A stretch of DNA of 64,000 nt from assembly GCF_025860405.1 (NCBI RefSeq), contig NZ_CP063785.1, positions 5,953,390 to 6,017,389 of the forward strand, read 5' to 3'. The notes under the pieces are model-generated. The model was not told the DNA's origin and did no database searches. It saw nothing but the letters and a program-made list of their open reading frames with translations. A program made the position numbers and the translations under genes. Shown here in pieces: positions 46,061-55,500 of this stretch (position 1 is the stretch's first letter; every line of letters starts with the position of its first letter). Source of the DNA: Tolypothrix sp. PCC 7712 (GTDB taxonomy: Bacteria; Cyanobacteriota; Cyanobacteriia; Cyanobacteriales; Nostocaceae).

Positions 46061-49000
46061 TTAATCTGCATCCGTAGGTAATTTTAAAGTGACGATGTGC
46101 TGACCTGAGTAAATCAGGGTTTGGATATCAATTACTGCATCAGCAGGTTGAATATCTAAGGCGCGGACATAACTCACCCCTGGGACTTTTTCAATCACAG
46201 CATAGAGATCGGAATGATGAGGTTTGCGTCCAAAACTCCATCCTTGTTGGCGATCGCCTCCCGTGAGCGGATGGAGAAAACTATGTAGGCGATCGCTGAC
46301 TGCGACTCTCACAGCATCGGCATTTTCTACAGCAACAGGCACAATTTCGGTAATTACTGTAATTTCCTGCCATTTCGGGCCAGATACCAGCAGTTTCATT
46401 GTAGGAACAAACCGAGCTCGCAAATATGTCTCCACACGATTAAGTAAAGCTAGTGTAGGTGTCGGCTGGCGTTCTTGACCGTGGGGAACGATAATTGCTA
46501 AGACTCGACCACCGCGAATTTCGTGCTGAAACACTCGGATATCATTACCCTCAATCACTTTCTCTGGTGTACCATCAGGCTGCAGCCATAATTCTTCTAG
46601 CAAGGGGTTGTAATCAGAAAACATCATTTCTGGGGTGATGATTTTCACCCTAGCGATATCTATAGATGATTCATAGACCAAATCCTCAAAATCCTGGGCT
46701 GTGACAGCACGGTTGCGGTGACGCAGACGTTGGGGCGATCGCTCTTTGAGCTTATCTAAGGATTCTTGCTCGTTTCCACCTGTAGCGGCTTCCCAGTTAA
46801 TGACGCTGTCAATATAAGGGATAGTGGTTTTGAGTTCTATAATCGTTTGGGCAAGACGATTACCTCTCACACCCCCTCCAGTACAATACTTACTCAGCCG
46901 AATATTGTTACGTCCCCGTGGGGGAATCATCCCCGCTTGTCCATCACCAAAATAAATTTTCCCGGCTTGGCGATCAACCACATAGTGACGATCTTGTGCT
47001 TGAGAACTATAAAAATCTGGTACTTCTTGCCAAGGTACCCAAACTTCTAATAACCTACCTGTTTCATCTTCAATAGATGTAATAATTCCCGATGCTTGTT
47101 CAATAATTTTGCGCTCTTCTTCTGGAGGAAATCGCCCTTCTTGAACTTCCAATTGTTGCCCCAAAAGAATCGGTGATTGGGTGGTAGTAAATACTTGTCT
47201 TGGCTCGTTATTACTAGAACCTAAAATTTCTTGTTCTAAAGTAATAGTTTGACTAGCCCAAATCGTATTAGTCCGAACAGAACGCAGCCTTGGCGGTACA
47301 GTAAAATCAGCAGAAGCGGCTAATTTAGCACCAAAATAGCGCATAAAGCTGTATAGTCTGAACTGTTGAAATCCTAATGCCCAGGTAAAAAAATAAAGCA
47401 AAGCCAAGGGCAAACTTTCCCAATCATTTGGCTGTTTTCTCGCCCTAACCCAATAGAGTTCTTTACCAAAATATGGCGTTCCAATCAAGTCTGTAGGGCC
47501 GATAAATTGAATTAACCCTTTCTCAGCAAAGGCTTGGGTTTCATCCTTGACAACTAAAGGTTGCCAACCGTTCGGACTAGCATATTCCCAAGCTATTCTT
47601 TGCAAATTAATATCAGTTTGTCCCCGATAAGTATTGGGAGTAACTTCTTCTTGTTTTGGTGGTTCGACTTGGAAATAAAGACTATTAGGACGATTCGGAA
47701 ATGCTTGATTAAATCCTAAATAAAGTGCAGATTGGCGATGCAGTTGCGGCGTTAAGGGATGAAAACAACGGCTGACTTTGTTTCCGCGTTGATGCTCAAA
47801 ATTGACTGGTTTGGTAAAGATCAGCAAGTTGCGATCGCGATCAATTAGCTCAATTTGCAGTTTCTCCGGATGTTGATCGTCAAATTTGACAAACTCCCCG
47901 ATTTTAAACTGGCTCGCATCATCAACATAAATAATATTCTCCCCTGGTTGAGCAGTTTGCCATAATCTCACATATAAAGGACTACCTTCACAATAAATAA
48001 AATCATTGTAAGCATAATAAATAGCAGGTTTTTCTAAAAGAACTTTATAAGTTATAGTTACTGATTGGAGGGCAGGCGGTTCAAAGGTATCAGGGGTGTT
48101 TTCCGCCATAATAAATTTGCTTAAAACCCGACTTCCGGCTGGATATGCATTCCGCGTTTTATTCTCTAAAATTAATTTTTTTTCTGCCTCGACTTTGCCA
48201 ATAATTTTTATTTCTTCTTGCAGAGTTTGCGTACCTGATGATTGCAGCCGAATAATATCATCAATTGCCAATTCATCTACACTGTCAACATAGATTTCTA
48301 ATTGTCCAGTAGCAATATTTTGGGCAACGAGAGTAACATCGTTGTAAACAACATATTTTCTTTCTCTACCTTTTCTCCCATAAAGACCGTTAGTAATTCT
48401 GGCACGTAGCCAATAATGATTTTCTGATTGATTATCTAAACTCACTTCAGGTAAAGTTTGGGGAAAAGAAAATGTAGCTGATGTACTACTTTCGATAAAC
48501 TTTATAGGTGATGAATTCCGATTCCATCTAAATTTATTTTTACTAGTTGTTTTTTCAATAAGTTGCCAATTTTGATTATTGCCGATTTCCCAAGTAATTT
48601 CTAAATCTTCTGTATAACTAGGTTGCCGACTTAAATTAGTATTAATTAAGATAGCTACACCAGGTTTAATAAATTCATCATTGAGAGGAATTGCAAAAGT
48701 ATCATTATGTATAGGTGCGAGTCCAAAAGGATGAAAATCTTTACTTAAATCTAGAGAAATATTGTTAAATAAACAAATTTTTGGTGTTTCAGTCTGATTC
48801 AGGCTAACACTGATATTAATTTGGGTAATTTCCGGTAAATTATCCCGTCTATAGGGTGTTAAAGTAGCTTGTAGCCATTGAGCTTTTTGCCCGTTAATTT
48901 CTACAGGCAGCAATTTAGGTAATTGATTAAAAGTAATAATTAATTGTGATTGATTTTCTTGGGTTTGAACATTAGTTAAGGGTTGCCATTGTTTTTTATC

Positions 49001-49648
49001 CCAATAAGACCAAATATGTAGTAATTCTTTGAGTTTGAGCGCACTTTCTGGGCTATCCGTATCAATGGTAATAGTAACAGTTGTTAATTCTGGGATGCTA
49101 AAAATTTCTGCACAACATAAATAAAGATAATGCTCGACTGGTTGAGAGCCACGAAAAGCTAAAAATGGTTCGTTGAGGTGAGATGTAGCAGCAATACTAT
49201 GTTGAGTGCGATCGCTATAGTAATCTCTGTCTTCAACGACAAACATTGCTTGTAGTTTTGTCCCGCTTACCAGCAAATCTTGTTCGGTTTCAAAAATTAC
49301 CTCTTCTTTTTCACCTTCTAGAGGTGGTGCAGAGATTTGCGTGTGCGCTGGAACCAGAGCATCCACAGGGCTACCCTCAGCTAAACTAAAGGTGAGAGGG
49401 ACTCTGGCTGGCTGGGGTGGAGTTTGTTGAGTACCGATGAGATTCAGAAAAGCCAGCAAATTGCGATCGGGGACACGATTTAGGCGATCGCTTACCACTT
49501 TAGCCATGCGGCTAAATATGCGAATTAAAGCTAAACCTGCATTTGGCTGATGGAAATCTTTGAGCGTATATTTCTCTGCTAAAGCTTGGGTTTGTTCAAC
49601 CAAGTCTTGATAGCTGCGGCGATCAATTTTGGGTGGAGGAATAGACAT
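46061..49648 (-). CDS. Baseplate J-like wedge protein 1 (Afp11/Pvc11-like), 1195 aa
   Basis: The large wedge subunit. The N-terminal ~75 residues (RRSYQDLVEQTQALAEKYTL, RVPDRNLLAFLNLIG) are shared with the small wedge protein. A long beta-rich middle (about 100-900) follows, then the family signature RHRNRAVTAQDFEDLVYE near residue 1000, with GGVRGNRLAQTI before it. The C-terminal domain ends SFGRKPHHSDLYAVIEKVPG. Wedge proteins connect hub, sheath and any fibres or membrane anchors and transmit the contraction trigger. At 1195 residues the middle is long and could carry the extra baseplate parts described for anchored cyanobacterial systems; this is inference. It starts 6 bases after gp25. 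Confidence 0.85.
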   Translation of the reverse strand: MSIPPPKIDRRSYQDLVEQTQALAEKYTLKDFHQPNAGLALIRIFSRMAKVVSDRLNRVPDRNLLAFLNLIGTQQTPPQPARVPLTFSLAEGSPVDALVPAHTQISAPPLEGEKEEVIFETEQDLLVSGTKLQAMFVVEDRDYYSDRTQHSIAATSHLNEPFLAFRGSQPVEHYLYLCCAEIFSIPELTTVTITIDTDSPESALKLKELLHIWSYWDKKQWQPLTNVQTQENQSQLIITFNQLPKLLPVEINGQKAQWLQATLTPYRRDNLPEITQINISVSLNQTETPKICLFNNISLDLSKDFHPFGLAPIHNDTFAIPLNDEFIKPGVAILINTNLSRQPSYTEDLEITWEIGNNQNWQLIEKTTSKNKFRWNRNSSPIKFIESSTSATFSFPQTLPEVSLDNQSENHYWLRARITNGLYGRKGRERKYVVYNDVTLVAQNIATGQLEIYVDSVDELAIDDIIRLQSSGTQTLQEEIKIIGKVEAEKKLILENKTRNAYPAGSRVLSKFIMAENTPDTFEPPALQSVTITYKVLLEKPAIYYAYNDFIYCEGSPLYVRLWQTAQPGENIIYVDDASQFKIGEFVKFDDQHPEKLQIELIDRDRNLLIFTKPVNFEHQRGNKVSRCFHPLTPQLHRQSALYLGFNQAFPNRPNSLYFQVEPPKQEEVTPNTYRGQTDINLQRIAWEYASPNGWQPLVVKDETQAFAEKGLIQFIGPTDLIGTPYFGKELYWVRARKQPNDWESLPLALLYFFTWALGFQQFRLYSFMRYFGAKLAASADFTVPPRLRSVRTNTIWASQTITLEQEILGSSNNEPRQVFTTTQSPILLGQQLEVQEGRFPPEEERKIIEQASGIITSIEDETGRLLEVWVPWQEVPDFYSSQAQDRHYVVDRQAGKIYFGDGQAGMIPPRGRNNIRLSKYCTGGGVRGNRLAQTIIELKTTIPYIDSVINWEAATGGNEQESLDKLKERSPQRLRHRNRAVTAQDFEDLVYESSIDIARVKIITPEMMFSDYNPLLEELWLQPDGTPEKVIEGNDIRVFQHEIRGGRVLAIIVPHGQERQPTPTLALLNRVETYLRARFVPTMKLLVSGPKWQEITVITEIVPVAVENADAVRVAVSDRLHSFLHPLTGGDRQQGWSFGRKPHHSDLYAVIEKVPGVSYVRALDIQPADAVIDIQTLIYSGQHIVTLKLPTDAD

Positions 49649-49654
49649 AGTTAC

Positions 49655-50041
49655 CTACTGTAAATAGAACGGATAGACGAGATTAAAGGCATTATTCGTG
49701 GTACGAACTTGGTAATTAATGGAAATATGCAGCACATTAGGTTGAGAGGGACGAGACAGCACATCAATATCTAAAACATCGATGCGGGCTTCCCACTCCA
49801 CCAAAGCCGATCGCACATCGCTAATGATTTCACCCACTGTTCCGGCGTTGTTAGGTGCAAAAACGCGATCGTGAATTCGACAACCAAAATTAGGACGCAT
49901 CACACGTTCCCCTCTAGCGGTGCTGAGAATCGCCCAAATTGATTGACGAACGCAATCTTCATACTTCGCCATATCCATTTTTCCCTGCTGATTAAAATTC
50001 ACAGGGTAAGTCCAACCTACGCCTAAAAAATCAATATCCAT
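49655..50041 (-). CDS. gp25-like baseplate protein (Afp9/Pvc9-like), 128 aa
   Basis: It shows the compact gp25 fold signature: FLGVGWTYPVNF at the start, SIWAILSTARGERVMRPNFG with the conserved Arg-Pro-x-Phe-Gly, then DVRSALVEWEARIDVLDIDV. gp25-family proteins nucleate sheath assembly on the wedge. The start codon overlaps the spike gene stop by one base (TAATG), so translation is coupled. Length is typical. Confidence 0.92.
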   Translation of the reverse strand: MDIDFLGVGWTYPVNFNQQGKMDMAKYEDCVRQSIWAILSTARGERVMRPNFGCRIHDRVFAPNNAGTVGEIISDVRSALVEWEARIDVLDIDVLSRPSQPNVLHISINYQVRTTNNAFNLVYPFYLQ

Positions 50042-50748
50042 TACATCACCTCTAAGGCTCCATTATTGACTTTTACCCCCGCAGCACAATTAATTTCCAT
50101 ACCAGATTTAGCAGCAAATTCACCTTTAGATTTAGCTTGAATACTACAATTTGAACCAGCTTCAATTTTGCATTCTTGTTGAGTTTTAATTTCTAAGTTT
50201 TTACATTCTATAGACATATCTTTATCGGTGCTTTTGATGGTAATTTTACCCTTGGCTTCAATGTTGAGGTCTTCCTCTACTTGAATACTCATGGAATTTT
50301 TTTCGCAATCAATGGTAATTTTGTTTTTACCACTTTTATCTTGGATAATAATTTGTTCTTTATCTTTAGTATCATCGAAAACAATTTGATGGCCGCTGCG
50401 GGATTTAATCATGCGTTTATTATTCTTCCCGTCATCATTTTTTAACGGTGGTTTATCTTTGCCATTCCACAAACTACCTAAAATATAAGGAAAGGCAATA
50501 TCCCCATGTTCAAAAGCCACTAGAACTTCGTCATCTACTTCGGGTAAAAAGTAAAATCCCCTATCTTCTCCCGCCATTGGAGTAAGTACCCTCGCCCAAG
50601 CACTTTCATCTTCACCAGAGAGCCAGGGAAATTTTACCTTAATTCTGCCGACTCCATCCGGGTCTTTAATGTTAGTAACCACAGCAATTGTTACACCATA
50701 AAAGCGCACATTCCGGTCATCGGGCATTAATAAATCTAGTCCAATCAT
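50041..50748 (-). CDS. gp5/VgrG-type spike protein (OB fold plus beta-helix), 235 aa
   Basis: An OB-fold domain (about 12-100: VTNIKDPDGVGRIKVKFPWL, WARVLTPMAGEDRGFYFLPE, VLVAFEHGD, ILGSLWNGKD) is followed by repetitive beta strands rich in Lys/Glu/Ile (ITIDCEKN, INIEAKGK-like, IEIKTQ-like) that form the trimeric beta-helix needle. No lysozyme domain is present. In Afp8/Pvc8 this unit is fused to a gp27-like hub; here it is a separate gene whose ATG overlaps the hub stop by 4 bases. It should sit under the tip protein at the centre of the baseplate. Confidence 0.88.
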   Translation of the reverse strand: MIGLDLLMPDDRNVRFYGVTIAVVTNIKDPDGVGRIKVKFPWLSGEDESAWARVLTPMAGEDRGFYFLPEVDDEVLVAFEHGDIAFPYILGSLWNGKDKPPLKNDDGKNNKRMIKSRSGHQIVFDDTKDKEQIIIQDKSGKNKITIDCEKNSMSIQVEEDLNIEAKGKITIKSTDKDMSIECKNLEIKTQQECKIEAGSNCSIQAKSKGEFAAKSGMEINCAAGVKVNNGALEVM

Positions 50749-51812
50749 GCGGCAGTTCTCCTAGCAGTAAATGAGGTATTATAACCCTGTCCCTCTGAAT
50801 ACTTATGTTCGGTTGAGGTAACATAATAAAGTCCACTAAATCGCTTACCTACGCCAGTCACCTCAATGACTTTAGCTATGCGTAAAGTAGGATTACCTCC
50901 ACAAGCACCTTCAGCAGTAATATAAGCGATCGCCATATCTTTAAACTGTCCTAAAGCTATTTGATCGGCTTCGGCTTTGCTGGCTACAGGTTGACTAACT
51001 ACTGTAGAAACAGATTTACCAAAGCTTTCTACAGCCTTAGGGCCAGTAGTTTTCCCACCCATTTTACTTCCCTCTTTACCCGCAGCAGCTTTACCCATTA
51101 CTTCTTCTTTATCTTTTGGTATCCACCCACGAACTTCAACTTCTTGGACTTGTCCCATGCTGCTCAAACGGGGTAAAAACTCACTTAAATTTTCTTCAAA
51201 CTTTAACGTTAAAACTTTTTGACTATCGTTTTGTGGAGGTTGAAAATATAATGTTTTATTATCAATAACTACTTCATAACCAATACGTTCTGCACGGCTT
51301 TGGAGAAAATCCCAATCAGTTTGATTATGCTGCAAAACATATTCGTGTTTTACCTCGCTATCTTTAACTTTTGGTGTTAATCCTCTAGCTCTGGCAATTT
51401 GGCTAGCAATATCGCTATCCTTCATTTTTGTATATGATTTTGTTTGCGAACCTCGCAACAAACGGTGACGCATATCATGTCCCCTTACCACTAATATGGG
51501 TGGAGAGTTGATAGAAAATTCGGGTTCTAATCCGGTAATTTCTCCGACAATTACTGTTTTTAAGTTATTGTCATAACCCATTTGAATTTCTACTTCATTG
51601 CCAATTTCAAATAAATCATCATCCACCCAAGTTAATTTACACTTGGCTAAATCCCAACTGCTAAATTCCAAGGTAAACATACTTGGTACGTCTATATCTT
51701 CAGATACTTTCACTGAAATTAAATCAGCACTAGCATCAGCAGAAAGCTTCTGTCCTTGGATGAGGACTCTAATATTAGGAGAAAGGGTTTTTACACCACT
51801 GTAATTAGACAT
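50745..51812 (-). CDS. gp27-like hub protein (late control D family), 355 aa
   Basis: The hub part of a split VgrG. Motifs include NIRVLIQGQKLSADASADLI, a gp27-type beta barrel with IGNEVEIQMGYDN and VIVGEITGLEPEFS, then the late control gene D pattern HEYVLQHNQTDWDFLQSRAE and GYEVVIDNKTLYF. The C-terminal part (about 240-355) has a flexible Gly/Lys-rich linker followed by a domain ending YYVTSTEHKYSEGQGY. It forms the trimeric adaptor between inner tube and spike. It lies 12 bases after the LysM gene and overlaps the spike gene by 4 bases. Confidence 0.88.
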   Translation of the reverse strand: MSNYSGVKTLSPNIRVLIQGQKLSADASADLISVKVSEDIDVPSMFTLEFSSWDLAKCKLTWVDDDLFEIGNEVEIQMGYDNNLKTVIVGEITGLEPEFSINSPPILVVRGHDMRHRLLRGSQTKSYTKMKDSDIASQIARARGLTPKVKDSEVKHEYVLQHNQTDWDFLQSRAERIGYEVVIDNKTLYFQPPQNDSQKVLTLKFEENLSEFLPRLSSMGQVQEVEVRGWIPKDKEEVMGKAAAGKEGSKMGGKTTGPKAVESFGKSVSTVVSQPVASKAEADQIALGQFKDMAIAYITAEGACGGNPTLRIAKVIEVTGVGKRFSGLYYVTSTEHKYSEGQGYNTSFTARRTAA

Positions 51813-51824
51813 ATTTCTGCTCCT

Positions 51825-52505
51825 CTAAGTTTGACTAGCAATCCGCAAAGGAGGAATTGTCAGCACTAATCCAGGCTGGATTTTGCGGGGATTATCTAAG
51901 CGATTTTCTTCAGCAATAATGCGCCATAAAGCTGAATCTCCATATTCTTCATTAGCAATACTACTCAGCGTTTCTCCGCGTTTGACAATGCGAACTGGAT
52001 CGTCAATTAAATTCTCTTCTTTTTGCTGTTTTTCTGGTTCTGTCCACTCTCTAAATGTGCAATTAAGTGTGGCGCGTACAGGTGTACCATCTTCTAAAAA
52101 CTGTGTCAGAGTTTTAGTGACACTTTCTAAAACACCATCGGGTAATAACACACTATCTTTTCCCCCAATGGTTCCCCAAACTAGTTTACATCGAGGTGGT
52201 CTTTTTTTACTTTGACCAATTCTCGGTTTAGTTAAGTTAAAAATTTTCTTAGTATATTGCTGTACATTATCTGGTGGTGAACCTGTGAGAGTTGTATCAA
52301 AAAATAATTGTATTGTTAAAGTTGCTAAATCGTTAGCAGGAGTAACTTTTTCTCCACTGACTCCGTTATTGTCGCTGACAGTGGTTAATTTCCAGCCAGT
52401 TTTACTAATTTGTACTTGGTTAGGATTAAACAATACTTCAAATTCATCAGCAAAATCTCCTTCACTACTTTTCTCCGCTTTAATTTTTAGTTTTTCTAGC
52501 GCCAT
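51825..52505 (-). CDS. LysM-domain hub adaptor (Afp7/Pvc7-like), 226 aa
   Basis: The N-terminal ~150 residues are the CIS/phage-specific part (FEVLFNPNQVQISKTGW, then FLEDGTPVRATLNCTFREW). The C-terminal LysM (about 170-220) reads IVKRGETLSSIANEEYGD, then WRIIAEENRLDNP and PGLVLTIPPL. In contractile systems this protein joins hub and tube rather than binding peptidoglycan. Its start lies within the end of the repeat-protein gene (10-base overlap), so translation is coupled to that gene. This overlap ties the repeat protein into the core operon. Confidence 0.88.
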   Translation of the reverse strand: MALEKLKIKAEKSSEGDFADEFEVLFNPNQVQISKTGWKLTTVSDNNGVSGEKVTPANDLATLTIQLFFDTTLTGSPPDNVQQYTKKIFNLTKPRIGQSKKRPPRCKLVWGTIGGKDSVLLPDGVLESVTKTLTQFLEDGTPVRATLNCTFREWTEPEKQQKEENLIDDPVRIVKRGETLSSIANEEYGDSALWRIIAEENRLDNPRKIQPGLVLTIPPLRIASQT

Positions 52506-55500
52506 TTTTGCTTACCTCTCCTTTCACTTTCTACAACTAATCTCCGCATAATTCTGCGTTCTACTTTTTCTACTAAAGCATCAATATTAATCTGAGGTTG
52601 CGTATTCACTCCCAAAACAGAGCTTTGGTTAGTTAAGTTAACAGGAGGAGGATGATAATTAATAGATGAATTCGCTGTAATTGTGGTTGGCGGTGAAGCA
52701 TTATTATGAGCTATAGAAGTTGGTTGATGAGTGAATGAGCTTCCCTTGTCATTAGCTGTCCTACTCAAGTTTGACTGATGATTTAATTTGCTATCAATTA
52801 AATCTTTATTTTGTTTGATAGCAGATAAATTAGCTAATATTAAAGGCTCAAAATCAAGTGACTCCGGCTCGCGTTCAACTTGTACAATTGGTAAATATAA
52901 TCTCTCGTTGTCAGTATGATTTTGTCTAATGTTTTCTATCTGCTCATTGATGTTTGAAAACTTGTTTTCTGAAAACCGTCTTAATAATAAAAGAGGCTGA
53001 TTAGCATTTAAATTATTGCTTTTATCTCCAGACTCAAATCCTGCTATATTTTTACTCTCTAATTTTTGGTTAATGGGTTTTATATAATTATCAATAGAAG
53101 TTTCATCATTAATATGATGTTCTAAGGTTTCAGCAGCAGGAGATAGATTATTAACTAAAGGTATTTCTTGTAGTTTTGCTGATATGCTTGGTTGGTAGAG
53201 CGGCGAAACTAAAGGAAGTTCCGAATTTATATTTAAGGATGTATTCTGAGGTAATAAAGGAATTTCTTGATTTGCGCTTAAGGATGTATTCTGAGGTAAG
53301 GTTTCAGAATTAGCTTTGACCACAGGTAAACTCAAGCTAGATGCTGAACCACTATCTAACTTGCGTTGAATCGTCAATTCGCCAACTGATGAAGTTTCAA
53401 TATTAGCTAAAGGTTTTTTTTGAATCGTTGGTGATGATATTTGTTCAACTAAAGGAAGTGATTGATTTGTTGTTAAGGATGTTTTCTCAGTTAATATTTC
53501 AGAATCGGCTTTAACCACAGGTAAACTCAAGCTAGATGCTGAACTGCTATCTGACTTGCGCTGAATTGTCAATTCGCCAACGGATGAACTTTCAAGATGA
53601 GCTAAAGGTTTTTTTTGAATTGTTGATGATGATATTTGTTCAACTAAGGGAAGTGATTGATTTGTAGTTAAAGATGTATTCTCAGGTAATGTTTCCGCAT
53701 TGGCTTTAACCACAGGTAAACTCAAGTTAGATGATGAATTATTATCTAACTTACGCTGAATCGGAAATTCTTCAACTGATGAAGTTTCAAGATTAGTTAA
53801 AGGCTTTTTTTGAATTGTTGGTGATGATATTTGTTCAACTAAAGGAAGTGATTGATTTGCAGTTAAAGATGTATTCTGAGCTAAGGTTTCAGAATTAGCT
53901 TTAACCACAGCTAAACTCAAGCTAGATGCTGAACCACTATCTAACTTGCGTTGAATCGGAAATTCGCCAACGGATGAACTTTCAAGATGAGCTAAAGGTT
54001 TTTTTTGAATTGTTGGTGATGATATTTGTGCAACTAAAGGAAGTGATTGATTTGCAGTTAAAGATGTATTCCGAGGTAATATTTCCGAATTAGCTTTAAC
54101 CACTGATAAACTTAAGCTAGATGATTCATTATCTAACTTGCGTTGAATATTCAATTCGCTAAATGATGAACTTCCAAGCTTATCTAAAGGTTTTTTTTGA
54201 ATCGTTGGTGATGATATTTGTGCAACTAAAGGAAGTTCTTGGTTTGCAGTTAAGGATGTTTTCTCAGGTAATATTTCAGAATTGGCTTTAACCACAGATA
54301 AACTCAAGCTAGATGCTGAACTACTATCTGACTTGCGCTGAATTGTCAATTCTCCAACTGATGAACTTTCAAGATGAGCTAAAGGTTTTTTTTGAATCGT
54401 TGGTGATGATATTTGTGCAACTAAAGGAAGTTCTTGGTTTGCAGTTAAAGATGTTTTCTCAGGTAATATTTCAGAATTGGCTTTAACCACAGGTAAACTC
54501 AAGCTAGATGCTGAACTACTATCTGACTTGCGCTGAATCGGAAATTCTCCAACTGATGAACTTTCAAGATGAGCTAAAGGTTTTTTTTGAATCGTTGGTG
54601 ATGAGATTTGTGCAACTAAAGGAAGTTCTTGGTTTGCAGTTAAAGATGTCTTCTCAGGTAAGGTTTCCGAATTGGCTTTAACCATAGGTAAACTCAAGCT
54701 AGATGATTCATTATCTAACTTGGGTTGAATCGGAAATTCGCTAAATGATGAACTTTCAAGCTTATCTAAAGGTTGTTTTTGAATCGTTGGTGATGATATT
54801 TGTGCAACTAAAGGAAGTTCTTGGTTTGTACTTAAAGATGTCTTCTCAGGTAAGGTTTCCGAATTAGCTTTAACCACAGGTAAACTTAAGCTAGATGATT
54901 CATTATCTAACTTGCGTTGAATATTAAATTCGCTAAATGATGAACTTTCAAGCTTATTTAAAGGTTGTTTTTGAATCGTTGGTGATGAGATTTTTTCAAC
55001 TAAAGGAAGTGATTGATTTGTAGTTAAAGATGTATTCTCAGGTAAGGTTTCAGAATTGGCTTTAACCATAGGTAAACTCAAGCTAGATGCTGAACCACTA
55101 TCTAACTTGCGTTGAATCGTCAATTCGCCAACGGATGAACTTTCAAGATGAGCTAAAGGTTTTTTTTGAATCGTTGGTGGTGATATTTGTTCAACTAAAG
55201 GAAGTGATTGATTTGTAGTTAAAGATGTATTCTCAGGTAATATTTCCGCATTGGCTTTAACCACAGGTAAACTCAAGCTAGATGCTGAACTACTATCTGA
55301 CTTGCGTTGAATCGTCAATTCGCCAACGGATGAACTTTCAAGATGAGCTAAAGGTTTTTTTTGAATCGTTGGTGGTGATATTTGTTCAACTAAAGGAAGT
55401 GATTGATTTGTAGTTAAAGATGTATTCTCAGGTAATATTTCCGCATTGGCTTTAACCACAGGTAAACTCAAGCTAGATGATTCACCATCTAACTGACGCG

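Noticed and set aside
53245-55480. CRISPR array
   Set aside because: The repeat unit is ~190 bp, in frame and protein-coding throughout, with no short repeat/spacer alternation. No CRISPR array was seen elsewhere in the window.
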